NCBI RefSeq assembly: GCF_041346945.1
Contig: NZ_CP166850.1
Coordinates: 2,914,001 to 2,978,000, forward strand
Direction: 5' to 3'
Source of the DNA: Amycolatopsis sp. cg9
Lineage (GTDB): Bacteria; Actinomycetota; Actinomycetes; Mycobacteriales; Pseudonocardiaceae
Length of the DNA stretch: 64,000 nucleotides
Of the stretch, positions 1-7,084 are shown piece by piece. Made by a program: the position numbers and the translations under genes. The notes under the pieces were generated by a model. The model was given only the letters and a program-made list of their open reading frames with translations. It searched no databases and was not told the DNA's origin. The number at the start of each line of letters is the position of its first letter. Within the stretch, counting starts at the first letter, position 1.

Positions 1-92
1 ATCTTCGTGTAGATCCCGAGGCTGCCGACGATCCGGGTGATCGGGTCCCACGCCATCTCGACGAGGCCGGTCTTGTCCTTCATCTCGGTCAT
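1..92 (-). CDS. hhyL: [NiFe] hydrogenase large subunit, N-terminal fragment
   Basis: Only about the first 30 codons lie in the window; the gene runs off the left edge. The translation begins MTEMKDKTGLVEMAWDPITR and continues with IVGSLGIYTK. The DPITRIxG element is the hallmark of [NiFe]-hydrogenase large subunits, just ahead of the first Ni-binding CxxC motif, which is outside the window. Its ATG overlaps the stop of the small-subunit gene in an ATGA, so the two are probably translationally coupled. The family assignment to group 1h/5 rests on the small subunit next to it. Confidence 0.85.
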   Translation of the reverse strand, partial: MTEMKDKTGLVEMAWDPITRIVGSLGIYTK

Positions 93-1147
93 GACCGCGC
101 CCCCGCCTGGTAGCCGGTGTCGAGCTTGCCGCCCTTGTGCCGCCACTTCGGTTCTTTGTCGGCCTTGCGCTCGGTGATCTTCCGCAGCCGGCGGATCACC
201 GCCCCGTACGCGCCGCTGGCCAGCGACGACACGTGCGCGCCCGGCGGCTCGTCCATGAACGGCATGAACTTGTCCGGGAAGCCCGGCATGGTGCAGCCGA
301 TGCAGATGCCGCCGACGTTCGGGCAGCCGCCGACGCCGTTGATCCAGCCGCGCTTGGGCACGTTGCACTTGACGACGGGACCCCAGCAGCCCAGCTTCAC
401 CAGGCACTTGGGGGAGTCGTAGGTGTCGGCGAACTGGCCCTGCTCGTAGTAGCCGCCGCGGTCGCAGCCCTCGTGGACGGTCGCGCCGAAGAGCCACTGC
501 GGCCGCAGGTGGTCGTCGAGCGGGATCATCGGCGCCTGGCCGGCGGCCTGGTAGAGCAGGTAGGTGATGGTCTCGGACAGGTTGTCCGGGTGGGTCGGGC
601 AGCCGGGCACGCAGACGATCGGGATGCCGGCCCCGGACTTCCAGTTCCAGCCGAGGTAGTCGGGCACGCCCATCGCGCCGGTCGGGTTGCCCTCCATCGC
701 GTGGATGCCGCCGTAGGTGGCGCAGGTGCCCGCGGCGAGCACGGCCAGGGCCTTGGGGGCCAGGCGGTCCAGCCACTCGCTGGTCGTCATCGGCTGGCCG
801 GTGGCCGGGTTGTTCCCGAACCCGCACCAGTAGCCCTCGTCCTTGATCGTCTCGTTCGGGATCGAGCCCTCGACGACCAGGACGAACGGTTCCAGCTCGC
901 CGCGGTCGGCCTTGTAGAACCATTCGATGAAGGTGTCGGCCCCCTTGTCCGGACCGCACTCGAAGTCGATCAACGGCCAGTGGACCGCGATCTTGGGCAA
1001 GCCGGGCAAAGCGCCGAGGACGATTTCCTCGATGCTCGGTTGCGTGGCGGCGGTCAGCGCGACGGAGTCGCCGTCGCACGAGAGACCGGCGTTGATCCAG
1101 AGGATGTGGATGGGCTGCTCTTCGGTTTGCTCTGCGGCATGCGTCAC
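89..1147 (-). CDS. hhyS: High-affinity (group 1h/5) [NiFe] hydrogenase small subunit
   Basis: 352 aa electron-transfer subunit, expected to carry three Fe-S clusters that pass electrons from H2 oxidation to the respiratory chain. Near the N-terminus the usual proximal-cluster CxxC is replaced by GLSCDGDS (Cys24, Asp27). This Cys/Asp arrangement is known from oxygen-insensitive actinobacterial-type hydrogenases such as the Ralstonia AH enzyme. Further cysteines lie in GTCATYGG, VPGCPTHP, EGCDRGG, LGCWGPVVKC and GGCPNVGGICIGCTMPG, where ligands of the proximal, distal and medial clusters are expected. No Tat signal is seen at the N-terminus, as expected for this group. The start overlaps the upstream SIS gene in an ATGA, and the stop overlaps hhyL the same way. 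Inferred role: scavenging of atmospheric H2 during starvation. Confidence 0.93.
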   Translation of the reverse strand: MTHAAEQTEEQPIHILWINAGLSCDGDSVALTAATQPSIEEIVLGALPGLPKIAVHWPLIDFECGPDKGADTFIEWFYKADRGELEPFVLVVEGSIPNETIKDEGYWCGFGNNPATGQPMTTSEWLDRLAPKALAVLAAGTCATYGGIHAMEGNPTGAMGVPDYLGWNWKSGAGIPIVCVPGCPTHPDNLSETITYLLYQAAGQAPMIPLDDHLRPQWLFGATVHEGCDRGGYYEQGQFADTYDSPKCLVKLGCWGPVVKCNVPKRGWINGVGGCPNVGGICIGCTMPGFPDKFMPFMDEPPGAHVSSLASGAYGAVIRRLRKITERKADKEPKWRHKGGKLDTGYQAGARS

Positions 1148-1836
1148 GGCTGATCACCCTTGGCGAGGTCGTCGAGCGCGCCGAGGGTCAGCTCCCACAG
1201 CGCGTGGTAGAGGGTCGTCTGGGCTTCCTGGATGCGGTGCACGGAAGGGGACGGGACGACGAAGAGGTGGTCGATGCTGTCCAGCTCGGCCATCTTGCCG
1301 CCGTCGTAGCCGGCGATGCCGACGGTCACCAGGCCGCGCCGGGCGGCTTCGTCGAAGGCGCGCACCAGGTTCGCGGAGTTCCCGCTCGTCGACAGGCCCA
1401 CCGCGATGTCGCCGGCCCGCCCGAACGCGGCGATCTGGCGGGCGAACACGACGTCGAACCCGATGTCGTTGGACAGGGCGGTCACCACCGCGATGTCGTT
1501 CGTCAGCCCGAAGGCGGGCAACGGCCGGGCGTCGCCCGCCGGGCTCAGGAACAGGCTGGCGAGGTCCTGGGCGTCGGTCGAGCTGCCGCCGTTGCCGAAG
1601 GCGAGCAGCCGGCCGCCGCCGCGGAACGCCCGCGCCACGTCCTGGGCGCACGCGAACAGGCGGTCGCGGTCGGCCGCGAGGACCTCGGCGCGGAGGGCGA
1701 CGACCTCCCGCACCTTGTCCACAGTGGACTGTTCGACCTGGCGGAGGACGGCGTCGAGGTCGCTGGAACCCGCGTAGAGGAACGGGTACAGCGCCTCGAG
1801 TCCGTCCGCGCCCACGGGGGTGTGCTCCCGCGTCAT
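1144..1836 (-). CDS. SIS-domain protein, phosphoheptose-isomerase-like, in hydrogenase operon
   Basis: 230 aa protein with a GmhA-like sugar-isomerase (SIS) fold. The glycine-rich phosphosugar motif AFGNGGSSTDAQ is at about residues 78-89, and the Ser/Thr phosphate-binding segment GLSTSGNSAN follows at about 145-154, both intact. It overlaps hhyS by 4 bases and sits 19 bases after the HypC-like gene, with GAGGGAG as ribosome site. It belongs to a hydrogenase operon rather than a heptose pathway, and no other heptose genes are nearby. The substrate is unknown. A role in maturation or stability of the hydrogenase is a guess from context. Confidence 0.82.
   Translation of the reverse strand: MTREHTPVGADGLEALYPFLYAGSSDLDAVLRQVEQSTVDKVREVVALRAEVLAADRDRLFACAQDVARAFRGGGRLLAFGNGGSSTDAQDLASLFLSPAGDARPLPAFGLTNDIAVVTALSNDIGFDVVFARQIAAFGRAGDIAVGLSTSGNSANLVRAFDEAARRGLVTVGIAGYDGGKMAELDSIDHLFVVPSPSVHRIQEAQTTLYHALWELTLGALDDLAKGDQP
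1718..1728. repeat. TCCACWGTGGA palindrome, copy 1
   Basis: TCCACAGTGGA inside the SIS-domain gene at 1144-1836. One of five copies of this 11-base palindrome in the window. Confidence 0.6.
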
Positions 1837-1855
1837 GGCGCGTCAACTCCCTCGG

Positions 1856-2092
1856 CTAGGGATTCTCCAGACGAGCGATGGCTTCACCGGCGTGCACCAG
1901 GATTCGGTCGCCGACGCCGGCCGAGACCAGCGCGACGCTCACCTCTTCCCGGCCCGAGCCGGTATCCACGACTGCGAACCCGAGGTCCAGGAGTTCGACT
2001 ACGGTCACTTCGACCGCGGTGTCGGAGCAGGTGATGCACACCCCGTCGTGGCAGACGGGGCCGAGAGCTCTGTCGGCGTCACGGGCGCTCAC
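1856..2092 (-). CDS. hypC: HypC/HupF-like hydrogenase maturation chaperone
   Basis: 78 aa. The body (CITCSDTAVEVTVVELLD through a C-terminal VSAGVGDRILVHAGEAIA) matches the small HypC/HupF family, which hands the Fe(CN)2CO unit from HypD to the large subunit. HypC normally starts Met-Cys, with Cys2 essential. Here an extension of about 17 residues puts the equivalent Cys at about position 19, inside CHDGVCITC. I chose the GTG at 2092 because it overlaps the stop of the upstream SIS gene (GTGA). There is no in-frame ATG directly before the CITC motif. Ends TAG, 19 bases before the next gene. Confidence 0.8.
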   Translation of the reverse strand: MSARDADRALGPVCHDGVCITCSDTAVEVTVVELLDLGFAVVDTGSGREEVSVALVSAGVGDRILVHAGEAIARLENP

Positions 2093-2709
2093 GACGCCAC
2101 CTCCGGGGTCAGCGCGCCGGGGTGTTCGAAGAAGACGTGCACCAGCTCCCACAGCACGTGGTAGGTGGTCACGTGCACCTCCTTGACCACGCGCGGGTCG
2201 GCGGAGCGGGCGACGAGGACGTGGTCGAGCCCGGGGGTCGCGGCGATCGCCCCGCCGTCGCCGCCGGTCAGCGCGACGGTGAGCATCCGCAGCCCGCGGG
2301 CGGTCTCCAGGGCGCGCCGGACGTTGGCGCAGTCGCCGTCGGTCGAGATGCCGAGCGCGATGTCGGCCGGGTCGCCGATGATCCGCAGCTGGTGGGCGAA
2401 GACGTCGTCGAGGCCGGCGCGGCTGGCGACGCCGGTGACCGTCGCGACGTCGGCGGTCAGCGAGAGCGCCGGCAGCGCCCGCTTGCCGACGATGACCGGG
2501 TGGACGAACTCGACCGCGACGTGCTGGGCGTCGGTGCTGGGGCCGCCGTTGCCGAAGACCACGAGCTTGCCGCCGCGGTGGAAGCGCCGGGCCATGTCGT
2601 GGCACGCCGCCGCCACCGTCCTGGCGTCGTCGGCGAGGGCGAGCACCGGGGCCTTCCGGCGCTCGAAAAGGACGTCGACGGAGTCCGGGTGATTCGGTGA
2701 CCACGACAT
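2089..2709 (-). CDS. SIS-domain protein, first gene of hydrogenase operon
   Basis: 206 aa GmhA-like SIS protein, a paralogue of the one at 1144-1836. It has VFGNGGPSTDAQHVA at about residues 50-64 and GISTDGDCANV further on. In the second phosphate-binding loop the usual STSG is STDG, so one Ser is replaced by Asp and phosphosugar isomerase activity may be weakened. It is the promoter-proximal gene, and its stop overlaps the HypC-like start. Two different SIS proteins bracketing one HypC in a hydrogenase operon suggests a dedicated heterodimer, which is inference only. Confidence 0.8.
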   Translation of the reverse strand: MSWSPNHPDSVDVLFERRKAPVLALADDARTVAAACHDMARRFHRGGKLVVFGNGGPSTDAQHVAVEFVHPVIVGKRALPALSLTADVATVTGVASRAGLDDVFAHQLRIIGDPADIALGISTDGDCANVRRALETARGLRMLTVALTGGDGGAIAATPGLDHVLVARSADPRVVKEVHVTTYHVLWELVHVFFEHPGALTPEVAS

Positions 2710-2764
2710 CGCGGCACTTCCTCAGGGCAGCTGCTCGGCGGTGGGAGCTCACCCAGGCTAGAGC

Positions 2765-2780
2765 TGTGAGTTGGATCACA
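2765..2780. promoter_or_regulatory. CRP/FNR-type operator upstream of the hydrogenase operon
   Basis: TGTGA-GTTGGA-TCACA is an exact match to the CRP consensus TGTGA-N6-TCACA shared by enteric and mycobacterial CRP. Its centre is about 63 bases upstream of the first start codon (2709). Control of hydrogen oxidation by a cAMP/CRP-type regulator is therefore likely. Activation versus repression cannot be told without the transcription start. Confidence 0.7.
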
Positions 2781-2842
2781 CAATAGATCGATGGGGGTTC
2801 GTGCCACGCCGCGGAGCGTGACCTGGCCACCTGAACAGCCGA

Positions 2843-3886
2843 TCAGAAGTGGTGCTCGCGGTCGTCCTGCGCGTGCTCCGCCCGGGCGAGCCACTGCTCC
2901 GCCTCGTGGGCGGCGCCGCGCGACCGCAGCATCCGGGCCAGGCTCAGCATGCCCTGGACGTCCCCGGTGCGGGCGGCGCGGCGGAACCACTGCTCGGCCT
3001 CCGCGAAGTCCTCGCGGTGCTCGGCGAGGTGGCCGAGGTTGGTGAGCGCCGGGACGCTGCCGTGCTCGGCGGCCTTGCGGTACCAGGCCGCGGCTTCGCC
3101 CTCGTCGCCGCGGTTGCGGGCCAGCACGCCGAGGTTCGTCATCGCCGCCGGGTCGCCGCGCTCGGCGGCGTCGAGGTACCAGCTCTCCGCTTCCTCGAGG
3201 TCGCCGCGGCGGTGCAGGAGCAGCCCGAGCCGGACGATCGCCTCGCTGTTCCCGCCGGTCGCGCCCTGGCGGTACCACGACTCGGCGTCGCCCGGCCTGC
3301 CGAGCCGTTCGGCCTGCCTGCCCAGCTGGCAGGTGGCCGCGAGGTCGCCCGCCAGCGCGGCCGAGCGCCACCAGCGGGCGGCTTCCGCGGCCTGGCCGCG
3401 GTCGCGCAGCACGATGCCCAGGTCGATCATCGCGCTGGTGGTGCCGGCGTCGGCGGCCTGCCGCAGCCACGACTCGGCCTCGTCGCCCTTGCCCTGCTCG
3501 CGGAGCAGGTGCCCGAGCGCGGCGATCGAGGGCAGGTCGCCGGTGCGGGCGGCCTCGCCGTACCAGTGCTGGGCCTCGTCGCGCTTCCCCTGCCGTTCGT
3601 ACGAGCGGGCGAGGTTCAGCATCCCGTGCGGGTCGCCGGCCAGCGCCGCTTCGTGGTACCAGCGCTCGGCCTCTTCCTGGGCCCCGCGCTCGGCCAGCAG
3701 GTGGGCCAGCGACGTCATCGAGACGCGGTCGCCGCCCATGGCGGCCTTGCGGTACCAGGACTCGGCCTCGGCGAGCTCCCCGCGTTCGCGCATGGCCGAG
3801 CCCATCCTGGCCATGGCGACGACGTTGCCGCCTTCAGCGGCTTTGCGCTGGAAGAACTCGTCGAACTTCTTGAGCCGACCGGGCAT
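2843..3886 (-). CDS. Sel1-like (TPR-type) repeat protein
   Basis: 347 aa built almost entirely of about nine 36-residue Sel1-like repeats, with recurrent units of the type GD..A...LG.L...RG...EAE.WYR.AA..G. There is no signal peptide or membrane segment. An N-terminal KKFDEFFQRKAAEGG leads straight into the repeats. Such proteins are scaffolds for protein-protein contacts; partners are unknown. I took the ATG at 3886 because a strong GGAGGGAG precedes it; an upstream in-frame ATG at 3970 lacks one. It is transcribed toward the hydrogenase operon but separated from it by the CRP site, so it is probably a separate unit. Confidence 0.85.
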   Translation of the reverse strand: MPGRLKKFDEFFQRKAAEGGNVVAMARMGSAMRERGELAEAESWYRKAAMGGDRVSMTSLAHLLAERGAQEEAERWYHEAALAGDPHGMLNLARSYERQGKRDEAQHWYGEAARTGDLPSIAALGHLLREQGKGDEAESWLRQAADAGTTSAMIDLGIVLRDRGQAAEAARWWRSAALAGDLAATCQLGRQAERLGRPGDAESWYRQGATGGNSEAIVRLGLLLHRRGDLEEAESWYLDAAERGDPAAMTNLGVLARNRGDEGEAAAWYRKAAEHGSVPALTNLGHLAEHREDFAEAEQWFRRAARTGDVQGMLSLARMLRSRGAAHEAEQWLARAEHAQDDREHHF

Positions 3887-4061
3887 CGGCTGCTCCCTCC
3901 GGATGGGTCCTGCTCCGGTAGTCGCAGTTCTTGGGCCCGGTGTGACACCGCCGTGGGTGGGCGAGATCACATTCGCGCCAGGTCGTCGTGTCGGCGCGGT
4001 TGTCCCAGGCCGGCACGGGTGAGACTACGCCGCGCGCACCCGCAGGTGAGAGGAGAAAATC

Positions 4062-4736
4062 TTGGCGGCCCGCAGCTTTCGGCTCAGCGTGACGCAACGG
4101 ATCCTGCTGGTAGTCGCGATCCTCGCGGTCGCCCTCTTCGGGTACTGGGTGACGAGCAGGGGGGCGGGCGCGACCCCGCCGTCCACCGCGGGCCCGGTGC
4201 CGGTCAGCGCCGCCGACGCGCAGAAGCAGCTCGACGAGCTGACGATCGCCGCGCGGACGTCCATGGACGGCTACTCGCGCGAGAAGTTCAAGCACTGGGA
4301 CAGCCAGGGCTCCGGCTGCGACACCCGCGAAGTCGTGCTCAAGCGGGACGGCAAGGACGTCCAGACTGACAAGGACTGCAAAGCGACGGCCGGGACGTGG
4401 ACCAGCATCTACGACGGCGAGACGTGGACGAAGCCGACCGACCTCGACATCGACCACATGGTCCCGCTCGGCCAGGCGTGGGCGAGCGGCGCGAAGACGT
4501 GGACGGCCGAGAAGCGCGAGCAGTTCGCCAACGACCTGACCCGGCCGCAGTTGTTCGCCGTCACCGACAACGTCAACCAGCAGAAGAGCGACAAGGCGCC
4601 CGACCAGTGGAAACCGCCGCTGGTGGCGTTCTGGTGCACCTACGCGACCGACTGGATCGTGGTGAAGCACCACTACGGCCTGACGATCACGCAGGGGGAG
4701 AAAACGGCCTTGACGGACATGTTGCGCCGCTGCTGA
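4062..4736 (+). CDS. Membrane-anchored or secreted HNH endonuclease (DUF1524/GmrSD C-terminal type)
   Basis: 224 aa. One hydrophobic segment at about residues 11-29 acts as signal anchor, putting the rest outside the membrane. The nuclease core shows DLDIDHMVPLGQAW (catalytic His), RPQLFAVTDNVNQQKSDKAP (Asn and Lys of the beta-beta-alpha metal fold) and a C-terminal LVAFWCTYATDWI. Paired Cys residues (GCDTRE, KDCKA, FWC, RRC) suggest disulphides, as expected outside the cell. Start is TTG at 4062, preceded by GAGGAG at good spacing. Role inferred: extracellular nuclease for nutrient scavenging or competition. No immunity gene is evident. Confidence 0.85.
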   Translation: MAARSFRLSVTQRILLVVAILAVALFGYWVTSRGAGATPPSTAGPVPVSAADAQKQLDELTIAARTSMDGYSREKFKHWDSQGSGCDTREVVLKRDGKDVQTDKDCKATAGTWTSIYDGETWTKPTDLDIDHMVPLGQAWASGAKTWTAEKREQFANDLTRPQLFAVTDNVNQQKSDKAPDQWKPPLVAFWCTYATDWIVVKHHYGLTITQGEKTALTDMLRRC

Positions 4737-4746
4737 GCTGGCCGCC

Positions 4747-5385
4747 ATGACGACTTTCGCGCTGGTCCACGGGGGCGGCGGCAGCGGCTGGGACTTCCAC
4801 CTCCTCGGCCCGGAGCTGGTCGCCCGCGGGCACGACTTCGTCGCGCCGGACCTGCCGATCACCGACCGGGCGGCCGGGCTTTCCGACTTCACCGACACGG
4901 TGCTGGCGGCCTTGGGGGACGCGTCGGACGTCGCCGTCGTCGGGCATTCGTACGGTGGGTTCACGGCGCCGCTGGTCGCGTCGAAGGTGCGGGCGCGCCT
5001 GCTCGTCTACCTGGCCGGGATGGTCCCGGCGCCGGCCGAGCCGCCGGGGGAGTGGTGGGGCAACACCGGCTTCGCCGCACCGGCCGGGCTGTCCGAGGCC
5101 GAGCAGTTCTTCAACGGCGTCCCGGCCGCGCTGGCCGAGGAGTGCCAGGCGCACGGGCGCGAGCAGGTCAGCAAGGAGTGGGACGAGCCGTGGCCGCTGG
5201 CGGCCCACCCGGACGTCCCCACGCGGGTGCTGCTCTGCCGCGACGACCGGTTCTTCGCGCCGGACTTCCAGCGCCGCGTCGCCCGGGAGCGCCTCGGCTT
5301 GACGCCGGACGAGATCGACGGCCCGCACTGCGTCACCCTCAGCCACCCGGTCCAGCTGGCCGACCGCCTGGTGAGCTACCTCTAG
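4747..5385 (+). CDS. Alpha/beta hydrolase
   Basis: 212 aa alpha/beta-hydrolase of the small esterase type. FALVHGGGGSGWDFH gives the oxyanion HGGG loop, VVGHSYGGF the nucleophile elbow (Ser), and RDDRFF the acid-containing strand. IDGPHCVTLSHP carries the late His, completing the triad. Soluble, no signal peptide. It begins 10 bases after the nuclease stop without a clear ribosome site, so it is probably co-transcribed with it. Substrate unknown. Confidence 0.85.
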   Translation: MTTFALVHGGGGSGWDFHLLGPELVARGHDFVAPDLPITDRAAGLSDFTDTVLAALGDASDVAVVGHSYGGFTAPLVASKVRARLLVYLAGMVPAPAEPPGEWWGNTGFAAPAGLSEAEQFFNGVPAALAEECQAHGREQVSKEWDEPWPLAAHPDVPTRVLLCRDDRFFAPDFQRRVARERLGLTPDEIDGPHCVTLSHPVQLADRLVSYL

Positions 5386-5425
5386 TTCACCGCCGCTGCG
5401 CCGATCGGGTACCGGGAAGCCTTAA

Positions 5426-5467
5426 AGGTCTAGACCTATTGACTGTGTGGTCCAGGCCACTTAACGT
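5426..5467 (+). promoter_or_regulatory. Sigma-A-type promoter with two DasR (dre)-like operators
   Basis: TTGACT (5439-5444), a 17-base spacer and TAACGT (5462-5467) form a good promoter for the gene at 5535. The perfect palindrome AGGTCTAGACCT (5426-5437) touches the -35 and TGGTCCAGGCCA (5448-5459) fills the spacer, with centres 22 bases apart. Both resemble the dre element TGGTCTAGACCA bound by the GlcNAc-responsive repressor DasR and found as paired repeats in Streptomyces chitinase promoters. The placement fits repression. Confidence 0.7.
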
Positions 5468-5534
5468 CGTTTTCCGGCGGTGAACCCGCTCGCGTCACCT
5501 CCACCCCGGTCCCCACCATGGAGGTTTCCCCGTC

Positions 5535-6284
5535 ATGCGCCCAGTCCGGGTCCTCGCACTGGCGGCGCTCGCCGCCGGCGGTCTGCTCGTCGCTCCCGCC
5601 GCACCGGCGTCGGCCGCGGCTTTGCCCGCCTGCCGGCACTTCTACCCGGGCCCGATCCCGGACCGCCCGGTCACCGGCGGACAGGGCCCGGGCACCCTCG
5701 TCGGCGCGGTGGACGTGAGCGGCCGCCTGCCCGCCCCCGGTTCCGTCAGCGGCGGCCTCGGCGCCGACGGCAAGGTCACCTTCACCTTCGCCCGCGTCCC
5801 CGGCGCGAAGGCGTACCGCGCGTTCCGCAACGGCCAGGCCCTGCAGTGGATCAGCGACTGGGGCCAGCCGACGCTCACCGTCACCGACGCGAGCCCGTGC
5901 CAGGACGCGAACTACCAGCTCTACGCCATGACGGCGGAGGACAACTCACCCGGCTCGCTCGGCCGGATCTCGACGGCCTACCGCCTCGACACCGCGAACC
6001 GGCTCGCGACCTACCGCATCCCCGCCGGCACCACGCTGGACTACCGCGTCACGTCCTACAACGACGTCGCCCAGACCGCGCTCGGCTACAGCGCCGGCCC
6101 GGGTTTCTGCGCCGTCGACGCCCGGATCGTCCCGTGGGGCACCCGGTTCTCCGTCCCCGGCTACGGCGAGTGCTACGCGGCGGACATCGGCAGCTGGATC
6201 GCCGGCGACATCGTCGACGTCTGGCTGCCCGGGTCCCAGGCCGACGCCTGGGGCATCCAACGGCTCACCCTGACCGTCCGCTGA
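5535..6284 (+). CDS. Secreted protein with C-terminal 3D (double-psi barrel) domain
   Basis: 249 aa. A signal peptide (LALAALAAGGLLVAPAAPAS, cut after ASA near residue 27) is followed by a fibronectin-III-like strand region at about 40-140 and a 3D domain at about 165-249. The latter shows FCAVDARIVPWGTRFSVPGY, CYAADIGSWIAGDIVDVW and ADAWGIQ. The three conserved Asp of the 3D family are VDARIVP, AADIG and VDVW. The 3D fold is related to MltA/RlpA-type peptidoglycan-acting proteins, so wall binding or lytic transglycosylase activity is plausible. The DasR-like boxes in its promoter also point to amino-sugar-linked expression. Substrate not shown. Confidence 0.8.
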   Translation: MRPVRVLALAALAAGGLLVAPAAPASAAALPACRHFYPGPIPDRPVTGGQGPGTLVGAVDVSGRLPAPGSVSGGLGADGKVTFTFARVPGAKAYRAFRNGQALQWISDWGQPTLTVTDASPCQDANYQLYAMTAEDNSPGSLGRISTAYRLDTANRLATYRIPAGTTLDYRVTSYNDVAQTALGYSAGPGFCAVDARIVPWGTRFSVPGYGECYAADIGSWIAGDIVDVWLPGSQADAWGIQRLTLTVR

Positions 6285-6367
6285 GGAGGGACCGTGAAGG
6301 CCGAGTCCGCGCTCGCGGCGACATTCAAGGCCGGCACCGGCTGAGCCTCCCGCCCGCCGAAAGGCCG

Positions 6368-6420
6368 TGAAGGCCTCCTTGCCGACGTCCCCCCCCTCTG
6401 CCCCGGCAAGGAGGCCTTCA
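6368..6420. terminator. 17-bp perfect inverted repeat between convergent genes
   Basis: TGAAGGCCTCCTTGCCG (6368-6384) and its exact reverse complement (6404-6420) flank a 19-base pyrimidine-rich loop. It lies between the 3' ends of the secreted-protein gene and the nitroreductase gene, so it can end both transcripts, although a T-tract is lacking. The shorter unit GTGAAGGCC occurs again at about 6294-6302, hinting at a dispersed palindrome family. Confidence 0.7.
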
Positions 6421-6427
6421 TGGGCGG

Positions 6428-7066
6428 TCACCAGCGATCGAGGTGCAGCACCTCTTCCAGGGGCTGCCGCGCCGCGGGCTTGAACGTGTCGCCCGTGTAG
6501 AACGCCGTCGGGATCAACGCCGCCTGGTGCACGTTCTTCGGCAGCTCCAGCACTTCGGCCGCCTCCTGCTCGTACTTCAGGTGCAGCGTCGTCCACGCCG
6601 TGCCGAGCGTCACCGAACGGGCCGCCAGCATGTAGCTCCACACCGACGGCAGCAGCGACGCCCACATGCCCGCCTGGTTGCCCGCCGGCAGCTCCGCGGA
6701 CGCCGTCTCCAGGCACGGCACCACCAGCACCGGGACGTCACCCATCCGGTCGGCCAGGTACGCGACGCTCTCGCCGACCCGCTTCTGCACCGGAGCCCGC
6801 GAAGGGTCGTCCGCGAACTGCTTGCCCGCTGCGTTCGGCGACGCCAGGTACTCGTGGCAGGCGCGGCTGTAGATCCGCCCGAGCGCGGCCCGCTGGTCCT
6901 CGTCGGTGACCACCAGCCACTGCCACCGCTGCGTGTTCGAACCGCTCGGCGCCTGCAGCGCCACCTGCACGCAGTGCTTCACGAGGTCCAGCGGCACGGG
7001 GCGATCCAGGTCGAGCCGCTTGCGCACGGTCCTGGTGGTGGTCAGGAGCTCTTCGGGCGTCATCAT
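6428..7066 (-). CDS. Nitroreductase family flavoprotein
   Basis: 212 aa, the usual size for FMN-dependent nitroreductases. The N-terminal TTRTVRKRLDLDRPVP matches the family RSxRxF FMN-binding start, followed by ALQAPSGSNTQRWQWLVV (FMN-phosphate and isoalloxazine contacts). A later LGTAWTTLHLKYEQE and a C-terminal RQPLEEVLHLDRW complete it. No signal peptide. It lies 18 bases downstream of the aldo/keto reductase stop on the same strand, so the two probably form an operon of NAD(P)H-dependent reductases. Substrate unknown. Confidence 0.88.
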   Translation of the reverse strand: MMTPEELLTTTRTVRKRLDLDRPVPLDLVKHCVQVALQAPSGSNTQRWQWLVVTDEDQRAALGRIYSRACHEYLASPNAAGKQFADDPSRAPVQKRVGESVAYLADRMGDVPVLVVPCLETASAELPAGNQAGMWASLLPSVWSYMLAARSVTLGTAWTTLHLKYEQEAAEVLELPKNVHQAALIPTAFYTGDTFKPAARQPLEEVLHLDRW

Positions 7067-7084
7067 CGGCCCATCATGCCGGGC

